The notes beneath the pieces are model-generated. The model did not search any database. It had not been told where the DNA came from and saw only the letters and a list, made by a program, of their open reading frames with translations. This document shows, piece by piece, positions 24,491 to 32,806 of a stretch of DNA of 64,000 nt. The position numbers and the translations under genes are program-made. Source of the stretch: Saprospirales bacterium (lineage in GTDB: Bacteria > Bacteroidota > Bacteroidia > Chitinophagales > Saprospiraceae); assembly GCA_007695035.1 (NCBI GenBank), contig REEO01000026.1, positions 1 to 64,000 on the forward strand, written 5' to 3'. Position 1 is the first letter of the stretch; the number at the start of each line of letters is the position of its first letter.

Positions 24491-24620
24491 AAAGCGATGG
24501 AATCACTAGAACCAAATATCTAGCACATTTGAAGATGAGGCGAGAGATGCCTTAATGAGATTTTTTAGAGGGGGAAAAAGTAATGAGAAAAACCGGGGAG
24601 AGGGACAATATCTCACCATT
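24491..24620 (+). pseudogene. Decayed tandem copy of the preceding small gene
   Basis: The stretch beginning AAAGCGATGGAATCACTAGA closely matches AAAGCCATGGAATCATTAGA at 24220-24239. Similarity continues with changes through the part matching GAGATTTTGATAGAGGG (here GAGATTTTTTAGAGGG). An early stop (ATC TAG) and frame changes break the frame, so it is a dead duplicate. Confidence 0.6.
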
Positions 24621-24729
24621 CTAAAAAGGTAGTGGTTTTCTAAAACCGTGGAATTTTCGTTAAAAACAAATCAAGCCGCTTGAAAACCCTGCAAATAACC
24701 TGGACATCAACCCATACCCCTTCCAACCA

Positions 24730-25719
24730 TCAACCCAAAAGCCATTCTTTTTTCAAACGGGCAGCAGTTTTTTCAATCACCGATGCCGGGGCAAAGGCAT
24801 TGTCTATTGCGCAACAATTAAAGTGAAAAAAGTCAGCTTTGTCAAATGCCAGGGCGTGGTGTAGTTTATTCCATTCATCCGTCAGCGTCACATCGCTTAT
24901 CGCCCTGCCATCTGTATTCACACTCAGAGAAACTCCCTTGTCACGGAGCAATCGAATGCCATGGGATTCCATCCTGTCGTAGATGCCCGTGAGCAGGTTG
25001 CTGGTCGGGCAAACTTCGAGGTGGATCTGCTCTTTAAGAAGTCTTTTGACAGTTTTTTCACTCTCGAGAGACCGGACCCCGTGGCCGATGCGGTGGGGTT
25101 TAAATTGATCCAATACCTCTTCGACGCTTTCCGGTCCTCTGGCCTCACCCGCGTGACAGGTTCTGCGGATATCGTTCTCCAGGGCAAAGTCGAATGCAGA
25201 TTGGTGCGGCCCGGCATCCAGCAATTCATCACCCGCCAGATCGATTCCCACAACCCGGCTTCCCTTAAACTCCTCTGCAAGATGCGCCACTTTTAAACTG
25301 TCTTTAGGCTTATAAGGTCTGAGGCTGCAAAGGATCAAAAAAGCTTCTGTTTGGAATTCCCTGGATGCTTTTTCCACCGCTCTTTCTACGACCCGGACTA
25401 CATCTAATTCACTAAGGCTGCCATTACAGTGTTCCAGTGGAGCAAAACGCATTTCCCCGTAAATCACATTGTCCTCCGCAAATTGCCGGACGAGATCCCT
25501 GGAAGCTATCTCCAGGCCCTTCTTGCTCTGCATCAAATCAATTGCCGGCTTCGCATGAGCTATATAGGCCTTGAGGTCGGAACAGGACGGTGGGGCCACA
25601 AACAACTTCCTGTAGCTGTCCTCGCTAATGCCGGAATTCAACTGCCTGACAGCCCGATAACTCAGCGAGCAATCCAGATGGACGTGGAGCTCTATTTTAG
25701 GAAGTTTTTCGTATTTCAT
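24730..25719 (-). CDS. add: Adenosine deaminase
   Basis: A 329-residue zinc enzyme deaminating adenosine (or a related nucleoside) in purine salvage. Metal and catalytic motifs: HVHLD (11-15 of the chosen start, two His ligands), DLAGDE, CHAGE (third His and catalytic-Glu region), HRIGHGVRS and NTDGRAISD. Mammalian and E. coli enzymes have NTDDP at the last motif; here the second Asp is Gly, in the pattern NTD(N/G)R also seen in actinobacterial members, so the zinc Asp is retained. ATG at 25719 (MKYEKLPKIELHVHLD) places the metal motif at the normal distance; the longer frame adds 44 unrelated residues. Confidence 0.9.
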   Translation of the reverse strand: MKYEKLPKIELHVHLDCSLSYRAVRQLNSGISEDSYRKLFVAPPSCSDLKAYIAHAKPAIDLMQSKKGLEIASRDLVRQFAEDNVIYGEMRFAPLEHCNGSLSELDVVRVVERAVEKASREFQTEAFLILCSLRPYKPKDSLKVAHLAEEFKGSRVVGIDLAGDELLDAGPHQSAFDFALENDIRRTCHAGEARGPESVEEVLDQFKPHRIGHGVRSLESEKTVKRLLKEQIHLEVCPTSNLLTGIYDRMESHGIRLLRDKGVSLSVNTDGRAISDVTLTDEWNKLHHALAFDKADFFHFNCCAIDNAFAPASVIEKTAARLKKEWLLG

Positions 25720-25997
25720 AATTGCGCAGTGATATCCATATTCATTTACACCTTCCCCTTCAAGTGTAATTGGCCTGCTTAATGCTTGTATTTTCCCGGA
25801 AAAAACTAACCTGGGTAATCCCAATTTTGTCCGGGGAAGAAACAGAACCACAGCTTGCCCCTGCTCCTACAGGCTCGCAAACCTACTAACTTTCACGCAA
25901 TTCACGGGAAACATTCGAAATCAAACCCCCTGAAAGCCTTTATTTTTCAATCAGTCAGAGAGTTTTTGAAATGAATTTTTCTAAAATACTACCCTTC

Positions 25998-27503
25998 CTA
26001 AGTCCCACAAAATGTCTGATACCGATCATCCCAACCAACAGGCACCCGATTAAAATCTTTTTCTACCTGCTGATCGGAATAGGGGTCTTTCAGAACTTCC
26101 ATCAGGTGATTAAACTTGGTGAAGTTGGCTTTTAGTCCGGCATCCTCCAGTGCTTCTTCGACAAGATGGTTTCGCGGAATGTAATTTGGATTGGTTTTTT
26201 GCATGGACCGGAGGGCTGCATCTTTGCCCCTGGCTTCATTTTGGAGGCGGGTTTCCCATTGCTTTTTCCAGTTTTGGAATTTCTCGCCACTCCAGGGGGA
26301 CTCGTCAGCTACCTCACGGCCGCTGAGGTATCTGAAGGTATTGGTGTAATCTGCCTGTTCCTTTTCCATCCAATCCATCAATTCGGAGATCAGTTTTCCA
26401 TCTTCTTTGTCAGGATTGCTCAGACCCAGTTTTTGGCCCATCATTTTTAGCCATTTTTTGCGAAAGAGGGCCGGGAATCCGCTGAGCATATCGCGGGCAG
26501 ATTCCAGTGCGGTTTCTTGGTTTTCGCCCATGATCGGGAGCAGTGCACCGGCCAGGCAGCCCACATTCCACTGTGCGATTCCGGCTTGATTGGCAAATGA
26601 ATACCGTCCTTGTGTATCAATCGAGCTAAACACCGTTTTGGGGTGGTAGGCATTTATAAATGCGCAGGGTCCGTAATCAATGGTTTCGCCGGAAAGGGTT
26701 GTGTTGTCAGTATTCATTACGCCGTGTATAAAACCGACTCGCATCCAGTTGACCACCAAATCGGTCTGTTTTTCCATCACCTTTCTCACAAATTCGAGAA
26801 CCGTTTCGGGGTCAACTTCCAGTTTGTCGCCACGACTTGAGATCCCAGCTTCAAATTCTGGATAATGTCGTTGAACGGTGTATTGGAAGAAATTTTTCAG
26901 ATGATCCTCGTCCACAAACTGCCTGATGTATTCAAAAGTACCCACCCTGATGTGGCTGGACGAAATTCTTGTGAGAACAGCTCCGGGATGCATGCGCTCG
27001 CGCGGCACTTGTTCACCCGTCAGCGCAACTGCCAAACTACGCGAGCTGGGGATCTCGAGATGGTGCAGTGCTTCGCTGATGAGGTATTCTCGCAACATGG
27101 AGTAAAGCGTAGCCCGACCATCACCCATTCTGGAATAGGGCGTTCTGCCAGATCCTTTGAGTTGTACATCCACCCGCTTACCGGATGGGCATATTTGCTC
27201 CCCTAGCAAATGAGCCCTGCCATCGCCCAACATCGTAAAGTGTCCAAATTGGTGTCCTGCATATGCCTGTGCAATAGGTTTTGCCCCGGGTGGAATTGCA
27301 TTTCCTGAAAACACTTCAGCACCTTCCAATCCCTCTTTTTCGGACTTTCTCAAACCCATTTCCCTTGCCAGTTCTTCGTTGAAAAGAACCAATTCAGGGG
27401 CCTTCACTTCCTGAGGTTTTATTCGGGTAAAAAGTTTATCGTTCAGTCGGTTGTAGCTGTTGTCAAAATTCCAGCCGCTCACCTTTATATTTAACTTCTT
27501 CAT
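25998..27503 (-). CDS. selO: Protein adenylyltransferase SelO (YdiU family)
   Basis: A 501-residue pseudokinase-fold enzyme that transfers AMP from ATP to Ser/Thr/Tyr of target proteins, linked to redox stress. Seen: the start NFDNSYNRLNDKLFTRIKP, YAGHQFGHFTMLGDGRAHLLGE (shown here as AGHQFGHF and GDGRAHLLGE), QLKGSGRTPYSRMGDGRAT-type nucleotide loop, NWMRVGFIHGVMNTDN catalytic region and DYGPCAFINAY (metal-binding DYGP). The C-terminus ends YQTFCGT; the Cys takes the place where some members carry selenocysteine. ATG at 27503 is chosen because it begins at the conserved core; other in-frame ATGs lie upstream. Monocistronic. Confidence 0.93.
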   Translation of the reverse strand: MKKLNIKVSGWNFDNSYNRLNDKLFTRIKPQEVKAPELVLFNEELAREMGLRKSEKEGLEGAEVFSGNAIPPGAKPIAQAYAGHQFGHFTMLGDGRAHLLGEQICPSGKRVDVQLKGSGRTPYSRMGDGRATLYSMLREYLISEALHHLEIPSSRSLAVALTGEQVPRERMHPGAVLTRISSSHIRVGTFEYIRQFVDEDHLKNFFQYTVQRHYPEFEAGISSRGDKLEVDPETVLEFVRKVMEKQTDLVVNWMRVGFIHGVMNTDNTTLSGETIDYGPCAFINAYHPKTVFSSIDTQGRYSFANQAGIAQWNVGCLAGALLPIMGENQETALESARDMLSGFPALFRKKWLKMMGQKLGLSNPDKEDGKLISELMDWMEKEQADYTNTFRYLSGREVADESPWSGEKFQNWKKQWETRLQNEARGKDAALRSMQKTNPNYIPRNHLVEEALEDAGLKANFTKFNHLMEVLKDPYSDQQVEKDFNRVPVGWDDRYQTFCGT

Positions 27504-27822
27504 GATCTGCATTTTTTGATAGTTACTCAGGTTGGTAACCGCAGCGCCGGGCTTTCGTTCATGGGAAGGAAGGGAACCGGGTTTAAGTTTCGGCATTTGA
27601 CTTTGTCTCATGACGGAGGGATTAAACGGTGAGCACCCTATTTTTTTCTTACTGACAAATACATAAATGCATGCCCCTCATTACGATTAATTGATTTCGT
27701 TGGCAATCCCGCAAACAAATACCCAAGCTAAGGAAAATCAGTCTCCAAACACCCAATTCACTAATTGCCTCTCAAGACCCAAAACCCGACACTTCACCCG
27801 GCATTCGGATTTTGGGGACGAA

Positions 27823-27951
27823 ACGCAATGCATTGAGACTGCGGTTCGGGATTGTTGGTTGATTTGGGGTTAAATACGCACGGCAGTGCGTATCTACAGA
27901 TATTGAACATAAACCGGATTCGGCTGGAAAATACGCAATGCATTGAGACTG
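27823..27951. repeat. Cluster of three REP-like palindromic elements
   Basis: A 19-bp sequence ACGCAATGCATTGAGACTG occurs exactly twice, at 27823-27841 and 27933-27951, each holding the perfect palindrome CAATGCATTG. Between them ATACGCAC-ggca-GTGCGTAT (27874-27893) is a perfect 8-bp inverted repeat followed by CTACA. The shapes recall the (G)ACGCAATGCATTGCGTC and ACGCACGGC-GTGCGT palindromes that I remember as dispersed in Bacteroidota genomes. The surrounding 27504-28039 region has no convincing gene. Confidence 0.6.
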
Positions 27952-28039
27952 TTCTAAACTGTATTCTCCGTTCAATTCCGCATATTAAAATTCCCGATTT
28001 CAAAGGATTTCCCCATCTTTGCGTTTCAAAACAATCACA

Positions 28040-29596
28040 ATGAGCAATTCATTTAAAAATATAGTTGCACACAGCAAGGAATACGGCTACATCTTTCAAT
28101 CCAGCGAGATTTACGATGGGCTTTCAGCCACTTACGATTACGGTCCTTTGGGTGTGCTTTTGAAGAACAACATACGCGACTTTTGGTGGAAATCCATGGT
28201 GCAGTTGCACGACAATATATCCGGAATTGATGCCGCCATTTTTATGCATCCCAAAACATGGCAGGCAAGTGGTCACGTAGATGCTTTCAACGATCCGCTC
28301 ATCGATAACAAGGATTCAAAAAAGCGATACAGAGCGGACGTGCTGGTTGAGGACCACATTGAAAAAATTAAGGGGAAAATCGCCAAGGAGATAAAAAAGG
28401 CTACCAAACGCTTTGGTGACGATTTTGAGGAGGCAAAATTCCTCGCGGAACATCCCAGAGCCCAGCGATACCAAAAGGAAATAGAGCAGATTTCTGCTGA
28501 ACTGGCCCGCTGCATGACCGACAATGACCTGGAGGGATTGGGCAAACTCATCGAAGACCTCGGTATTCCTGATCCGGTTAGCGGATCGAGGAATTGGACA
28601 GAAGTCCGGCAGTTTAATCTCATGTTCTCGACTCAGTTGGGAACGGTGGCAGGCAAAGAAGCCAAACTCTACCTCAGACCCGAAACGGCTCAGGGGATTT
28701 TTGTCAACTTCCTCAACGTGGCCAACACGACCCGGGCCCGCATTCCATTTGGCATTGCACAAACCGGAAAAGCCTTTCGAAACGAAATCATTGCCCGACA
28801 GTTTATTTTCAGAATGCGGGAATTTGAGCAGATGGAAATGCAGTACTTTGTTCGGCCGGGGGATGAAATAAAGTGGTACGAGTATTGGAGGGAATTCAGA
28901 ATGAAGTGGCACCGCGCTCTGGGCACACCGGCGGAAAACCTTCGCTTTCACGAGCACGAGAGCCTGGCTCATTACGCCAATGCCGCGGTTGACATCGAAT
29001 TTGAGTTTCCCTTCGGATTCAAAGAACTGGAGGGTATCCACTCTCGCACAGATTACGATTTGGGCCGCCACCAGGAATTCTCCGGAAAAAAATTGCAGTA
29101 CTTCGACCATGAACTCAATGAGAGTTACGTGCCCTATGTGGTAGAAACTTCCATTGGACTGGACCGGATGTTTCTCGCCCTGCTTACTCAGGCTTACCAG
29201 GAGGACGAAGTGCCAGATGCCGGTGGCAAAGCGAGCATAAGGCTGGTCCTGAAATTGCACCCGGCCCTGGCACCCATAAAATGCGCAGTGCTACCCCTGG
29301 TCAAAAACAAGAAAGAGCTCACTGAAAAAGCCACCGAAATATTCAATGATCTCCGGTTTTCCTTTGACTGCCAGTACGATGAAAAAGACACTATCGGGAG
29401 AAGGTATCGCCGTCAGGATGCAATCGGCACACCCTATTGCGTCACGGTTGATTTTGAAACCCTTGAGGACAATCAGGTGACCATTAGAGAAAGAGACAGT
29501 CTGGAACAGCACAGAATTCCCATTTCAGAAGTGGAATCCGTGGTGCGTAAGCGTACATCAATGACCAATTTACTGCGTTCACTCAATGCAAAATAG
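28040..29596 (+). CDS. glyS: Glycine--tRNA ligase (single-chain, alpha2 type)
   Basis: A 518-residue class II aminoacyl-tRNA synthetase charging tRNA-Gly. Seen: N-terminal YIFQSSEIYDGLSATYDYGP (residues about 15-34, substrate pocket), motif 2 region FGIAQTGKAFRNE, FIFRMREFEQMEMQYF, ELEGIHSRTDYDLGRH, and motif 3 VETSIGLDRMFLALL; the C-terminal anticodon-binding domain follows (KCAVLPLVKNK to GTPYCVTVDF). This is the eukaryote/archaea-like single-polypeptide type also used by Bacteroidota, not the GlyQ/GlyS pair. ATG at 28040 gives the canonical start MSNSFKNIV. The metallophosphoesterase begins 17 bp later, probably in the same operon. Confidence 0.96.
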   Translation: MSNSFKNIVAHSKEYGYIFQSSEIYDGLSATYDYGPLGVLLKNNIRDFWWKSMVQLHDNISGIDAAIFMHPKTWQASGHVDAFNDPLIDNKDSKKRYRADVLVEDHIEKIKGKIAKEIKKATKRFGDDFEEAKFLAEHPRAQRYQKEIEQISAELARCMTDNDLEGLGKLIEDLGIPDPVSGSRNWTEVRQFNLMFSTQLGTVAGKEAKLYLRPETAQGIFVNFLNVANTTRARIPFGIAQTGKAFRNEIIARQFIFRMREFEQMEMQYFVRPGDEIKWYEYWREFRMKWHRALGTPAENLRFHEHESLAHYANAAVDIEFEFPFGFKELEGIHSRTDYDLGRHQEFSGKKLQYFDHELNESYVPYVVETSIGLDRMFLALLTQAYQEDEVPDAGGKASIRLVLKLHPALAPIKCAVLPLVKNKKELTEKATEIFNDLRFSFDCQYDEKDTIGRRYRRQDAIGTPYCVTVDFETLEDNQVTIRERDSLEQHRIPISEVESVVRKRTSMTNLLRSLNAK

Positions 29597-29613
29597 TTGT
29601 AAAATACCCGGAC

Positions 29614-30348
29614 ATGCTCATTACTTTGATTTCTGACCCCCACATTGCGCCTCCGGGCGAACATCCCTTTGGCGTGGATACGAGAGGACTTTTTGCCGGT
29701 GCACTTGAATTCCAAAGCCGTGAAAAGAGCGATCTGCTCATTATCACAGGTGATCTGAGTTACCGCGACGGGGATGAGTCGAGCTATAAGTGGATAAAAA
29801 AGCAACTGGATGACAACCAAACTCCCTACCGGATAATTGGTGGAAATCACGATGACAGTTCGGTCCTGGCCCGCACTTTTGCACTTGAGGATCACCTGCA
29901 CAACTCCATCGAACTTTACTACGAGGAAAAAATCCCCGGCCATCATCTCATTTGCCTGGACAGCTCTGTGGGCTCGCTCAGCAAATTGCAGTGGTCCTGG
30001 TTGGAGGAGAAGCTCACCAGCGAGAGGGAGTTGAAAAAACTGATTTTCATGCACCATCCTCCCACTGAGGCCGCGGCGCCTTATATGGATAAAAATCACG
30101 CCTTTAGGGAAATCGATAAATTCCGGAAGCTGGTCAAAAAATCCAACTGCAGACCGGCCGTCTTTTGTGGTCATTACCATCTTGAAAAATCACTCATCCT
30201 TCCAGAAATGGATGTTTTTATCTGCCCCTCCACCTTCTTTAATCTCGACGACAAATACAGGGATTTTAAAGTCCTGAACAACAAAGCCTGCTACCGGGGG
30301 GTGGAATTATCGGAGGAGATGTTGAGGACTTCCGTCTATTACCAATAG
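29614..30348 (+). CDS. Calcineurin-like metallophosphoesterase
   Basis: A 244-residue cytosolic dimetal phosphoesterase, related to cyclic-nucleotide phosphodiesterase CpdA/Icc. All metal motifs are in order: SDPH (7-10), TGDLSYRDGD (near 45), GGNHDD (75-80), MHHPP (near 145) and GHYHLE (near 182). The substrate is not deducible. It lies 17 bp behind glyS. Its last 37 codons recur in diverged form at 32680-32805, beyond the DUF1538 operon, with both stop codons aligned, which shows that this gene end was duplicated. Confidence 0.88.
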   Translation: MLITLISDPHIAPPGEHPFGVDTRGLFAGALEFQSREKSDLLIITGDLSYRDGDESSYKWIKKQLDDNQTPYRIIGGNHDDSSVLARTFALEDHLHNSIELYYEEKIPGHHLICLDSSVGSLSKLQWSWLEEKLTSERELKKLIFMHHPPTEAAAPYMDKNHAFREIDKFRKLVKKSNCRPAVFCGHYHLEKSLILPEMDVFICPSTFFNLDDKYRDFKVLNNKACYRGVELSEEMLRTSVYYQ

Positions 30349-30385
30349 ATCAGTCTAAAGGCTTTCTCCAACTACCGGACCTTTT

Positions 30386-30580
30386 TTAATCCATGCCACT
30401 CCCCAGGCGCTTCTTACGCATATTCTTGTATTTTTCCCACTGAAAAGCCCGGAGAAAATTCACTGGCCTTTTTGGTCCGTAACCCAATCTGCGTTTATCC
30501 AGTGCGTTAGACTGCGGCATTCCTGATGGAGAATCAAAAATTCATAATCGTTAGGCTGCCGGGGATGTATTCGGAGGTGA
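30386..30580 (-). pseudogene. Decayed copy of the patatin gene 3' end
   Basis: Minus-strand codons upstream of the stop at 30388-30386 read GPKRPVNFLRAFQWEKYKNM followed by RKKRLGSGMD. This matches the patatin C-terminal segment beginning GAKRAVEFLRDFDWQDYKNM at about 21 of 30 positions. Bases from about 30219 to 30480 align without gaps to 32676-32937 (constant offset 2457). Further right, after a deletion of about 90 bp, ATCAAAAATTCATAATCGTTA still matches the patatin gene. A premature stop and the deletion make it a remnant. Confidence 0.75.
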
Positions 30581-30784
30581 AGGACTTGAAGAACAGGGGA
30601 ATGTAATTTTTTCTTCAGTTTCCCCTCTGCAATTCACCCTAAACGCTATCTTTACTCAGAACTTTAACCAATGGAATGACTATCCATTAGGTCACACTCA
30701 GATTTTAATCGACTATTTGCTAACCTTACAAAACCAGTATCTATCGGACATAAGCTCGAAAAATCGGTAACCATCAAAGAATTG

Positions 30785-31534
30785 ATGTCAAGGGTCATTG
30801 CATTGCTATACCTGGCGATAAAGAAACTACGGGTGGCTTTGGTGGATGTGTTGCCAATTATCATTGTAATCGGATTTTTTCAGGTGGCAGTTATACAGCA
30901 ACCCATACCTGAATTTGGAAGTATCATTGTAGGCAGCATCTTTGTTGTAGTCGGCTTGATGCTTTTTGTTGAAGGGCTGAATATAGGACTATTCCCCATT
31001 GGGGAGACCATGGCCAATTCCCTGACAAGAAGAGGTAGTTTATTCTGGTTGTTGACATTTGCCTTTGCCCTGGGGTTTTCTACCACTGTGGCTGAACCGG
31101 CATTAATTGCAGTGGCTGCTGAGGCAGGTCGCATCGCAGCGGAAGGTGGGTTAATTCAAGGGGATTCTTCATCAATTGATCGCTACGCTTTGGGCATGAG
31201 GTTGACGGTTGCTTTTTCAGTTGGTTTTGCCATCCTGATAGGTGTTCTGAGGATATTATTGGGTTGGCCGATATACTATCTTATTATTGGTGGTTATATC
31301 TGCGTTATCGCGGTTACCTTCTTTGCTCCTGATGAAATTATTGGGATCGCTTACGATGTGGGCGGGGTAACAACATCCACCATAACGGTTCCCCTCGTGA
31401 CAGCCCTGGGGGTTGGTTTGGCCAAAACAATCAAAGGCAGAAAACCACTGACCGAAGGTTTCGGACTCATCGCTTTTGCCTCTTTGACACCGATGATATT
31501 TGTGATGATTTACGGATTAATCTATTTTAGCTGA
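30785..31534 (+). CDS. DUF1538 membrane protein, first copy
   Basis: A 249-residue integral membrane protein with about six hydrophobic segments (for example VDVLPIIIVIGFFQVAVI, IIVGSIFVVVGLMLFVEGL, FAILIGVLRILLG). Conserved points shared with the second copy are TTVAEPALIAVA (100-111), GGVTTSTITVP (193-203) and GFGLIAFASL (225-234). Polar, Gly/Thr-rich motifs inside membrane segments suggest a transport path. DUF1538 has no established function. The ATG at 30785 follows a TTG; a weak TATCTTTA promoter-like site lies at 30647-30654. Its stop TGA shares one base with the next ATG, so translation is coupled. Confidence 0.85.
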   Translation: MSRVIALLYLAIKKLRVALVDVLPIIIVIGFFQVAVIQQPIPEFGSIIVGSIFVVVGLMLFVEGLNIGLFPIGETMANSLTRRGSLFWLLTFAFALGFSTTVAEPALIAVAAEAGRIAAEGGLIQGDSSSIDRYALGMRLTVAFSVGFAILIGVLRILLGWPIYYLIIGGYICVIAVTFFAPDEIIGIAYDVGGVTTSTITVPLVTALGVGLAKTIKGRKPLTEGFGLIAFASLTPMIFVMIYGLIYFS

Positions 31535-32307
31535 TGACACCACTCCCTAATCAGTTGGGCGATGTATTGGTATCCACCATCTGGGATGTGACTCCTATTT
31601 TGGTGCTCATTGTGTTTTATCAGATTGTGGTATTAAAAAAGCCAATCCCAAACCTCAAAAGGGTAATCATCGGCAGTATTTATGTGGTCATAGGTTTGGC
31701 TTTTTTTCTACTCGGACTGGAAAAAGCACTGTTTCCGGTAGGTCAAATGATGGGAGCGCAGTTGAGCAGTCCTGAATTTCTGAGTATAGATGCTGATGCA
31801 GCAATTGACTGGAGGAATTACTACTGGATTTATATTTTCGCGGCAGCTATTGGCTTTGCCACCACCATTGCAGAACCATCTCTGATAGCTGTAGCCATAA
31901 AAGCCAATCAAGTCTCAGGTGGCTCAATCACCAATTGGGGTCTTAGAATAACTGTTGCACTCGGGGTTGCCTTTGCCCTGGCCCTGGGTACTTACAGAAT
32001 TGTCAGCGGCACTCCGCTACATCTTTATATAACTGCGGGCTACGCGCTCGTAATTTTACAAACCATTTTTGCCCCAAAGGATTTGGTCGCTTTGGCTTAT
32101 GATTCCGGTGGGGTGACCACCTCCACTGTTACCGTGCCTATAGTTGCTGCCCTCGGACTTGGACTCGCTGATGTATTACCGGGGAGAAATCCGGCTATTG
32201 ATGGATTTGGCTTAATTGCCTTTGCCAGCCTTTTCCCCATCGTAGCTGTGCTTGCTTATGCGCAAATCAAGTATTTTATTTCCAAATCTAAAAAGAGAAA
32301 AATATGA
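31534..32307 (+). CDS. DUF1538 membrane protein, second copy
   Basis: A 257-residue paralogue of the preceding protein with the same motifs: TTIAEPSLIAVA (110-121), GGVTTSTVTVP (192-202), GFGLIAFASL (224-233), and a basic C-terminal tail SKSKKRKI that probably faces the cytoplasm. The two copies are likely halves of one complex, since they overlap by a single base and are of equal length. No signal peptide is needed; insertion would be through the first helix PILVLIVFYQIVVL. The PII-like gene overlaps its end by 4 bp (ATGA), which ties the signalling protein to these membrane partners. The substrate is unknown. Confidence 0.85.
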   Translation: MTPLPNQLGDVLVSTIWDVTPILVLIVFYQIVVLKKPIPNLKRVIIGSIYVVIGLAFFLLGLEKALFPVGQMMGAQLSSPEFLSIDADAAIDWRNYYWIYIFAAAIGFATTIAEPSLIAVAIKANQVSGGSITNWGLRITVALGVAFALALGTYRIVSGTPLHLYITAGYALVILQTIFAPKDLVALAYDSGGVTTSTVTVPIVAALGLGLADVLPGRNPAIDGFGLIAFASLFPIVAVLAYAQIKYFISKSKKRKI

Positions 32308-32645
32308 AATTTCAACTGCTTTTGGCCGCCGTCAATCCCCAATTAACTTATGAAATTATTGATAAAGCCAAAGAGCTGGGAGCTACCGGTGCCACAATTA
32401 TTCCCGGTCGCGGCATTGGAGGAGAGGATAAAAAAACCTTTTTTGGTCTTACTATCGAGGGCGAGACTGATGTCATTCTCTTTGTGGTAGAAGAGCGTAT
32501 TGCTTCCTCAATAATTAAAGCGCTTGATGAGTATCCTAAATTTCAAGCCTCAGAAGCCGGCATTGCTTTTTCGGTTCCCATTGATCAAATTGCAGGTATT
32601 CAAAGTCAGTTTAAAAAGTTTAAGGAGGCGGTTAAAAAGAAATAG
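32304..32645 (+). CDS. PII-like signalling protein with shortened T-loop
   Basis: A 113-residue ferredoxin-like-fold protein of the PII/GlnB superfamily. The beta-alpha-beta pattern LLLAAVNPQLTYEIIDKAKE - GATGATIIPGRGIG - DVILFVVEERIASSIIKAL is typical. The T-loop is short (GGEDKKTFFGLTIEGE) and has no equivalent of the uridylylated Tyr51, and the C-terminal segment ASEAGIAFSVPIDQI replaces the TGxxGDGK nucleotide-binding loop of GlnB. It should therefore not sense ATP/2-oxoglutarate in the usual way. Translational coupling to two DUF1538 genes suggests it gates or monitors that transporter, as GlnK does for AmtB; this is inference. Confidence 0.8.
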   Translation: MKFQLLLAAVNPQLTYEIIDKAKELGATGATIIPGRGIGGEDKKTFFGLTIEGETDVILFVVEERIASSIIKALDEYPKFQASEAGIAFSVPIDQIAGIQSQFKKFKEAVKKK

Positions 32646-32679
32646 CCTGAATACCGCAGTGGCACAACATAAACCTTCT

Positions 32680-32805
32680 GTCTTTTACTACTTTCTCAAT
32701 CTCGATGAACATTCCAGGGATTTTAAGGTGCTGAACAACAGATTCTGTTGCCGACGGATAGAACTATCAAAGGGGATGTTGAGGACTTCCATTTACTGTC
32801 TGTAG
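32680..32805 (+). pseudogene. Decayed copy of the metallophosphoesterase 3' end
   Basis: The frame reads FLNLDEHSRDFKVLNN, then C, ELSKGMLRTSIYCL and a stop, matching the intact gene's FFNLDDKYRDFKVLNN ... ELSEEMLRTSVYYQ at about 23 of 37 residues with both stops aligned. The DNA aligns without gaps to 30223-30348 at a constant offset of 2457. No start codon or catalytic part is present. Confidence 0.75.
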
Positions 32806-32806
32806 G

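Noticed and set aside
27772-28003. Two minus-strand frames across the REP-like cluster
   Set aside because: Their sequence is generated by the palindromic repeats (shared SQCIA peptides) and they have no other support.
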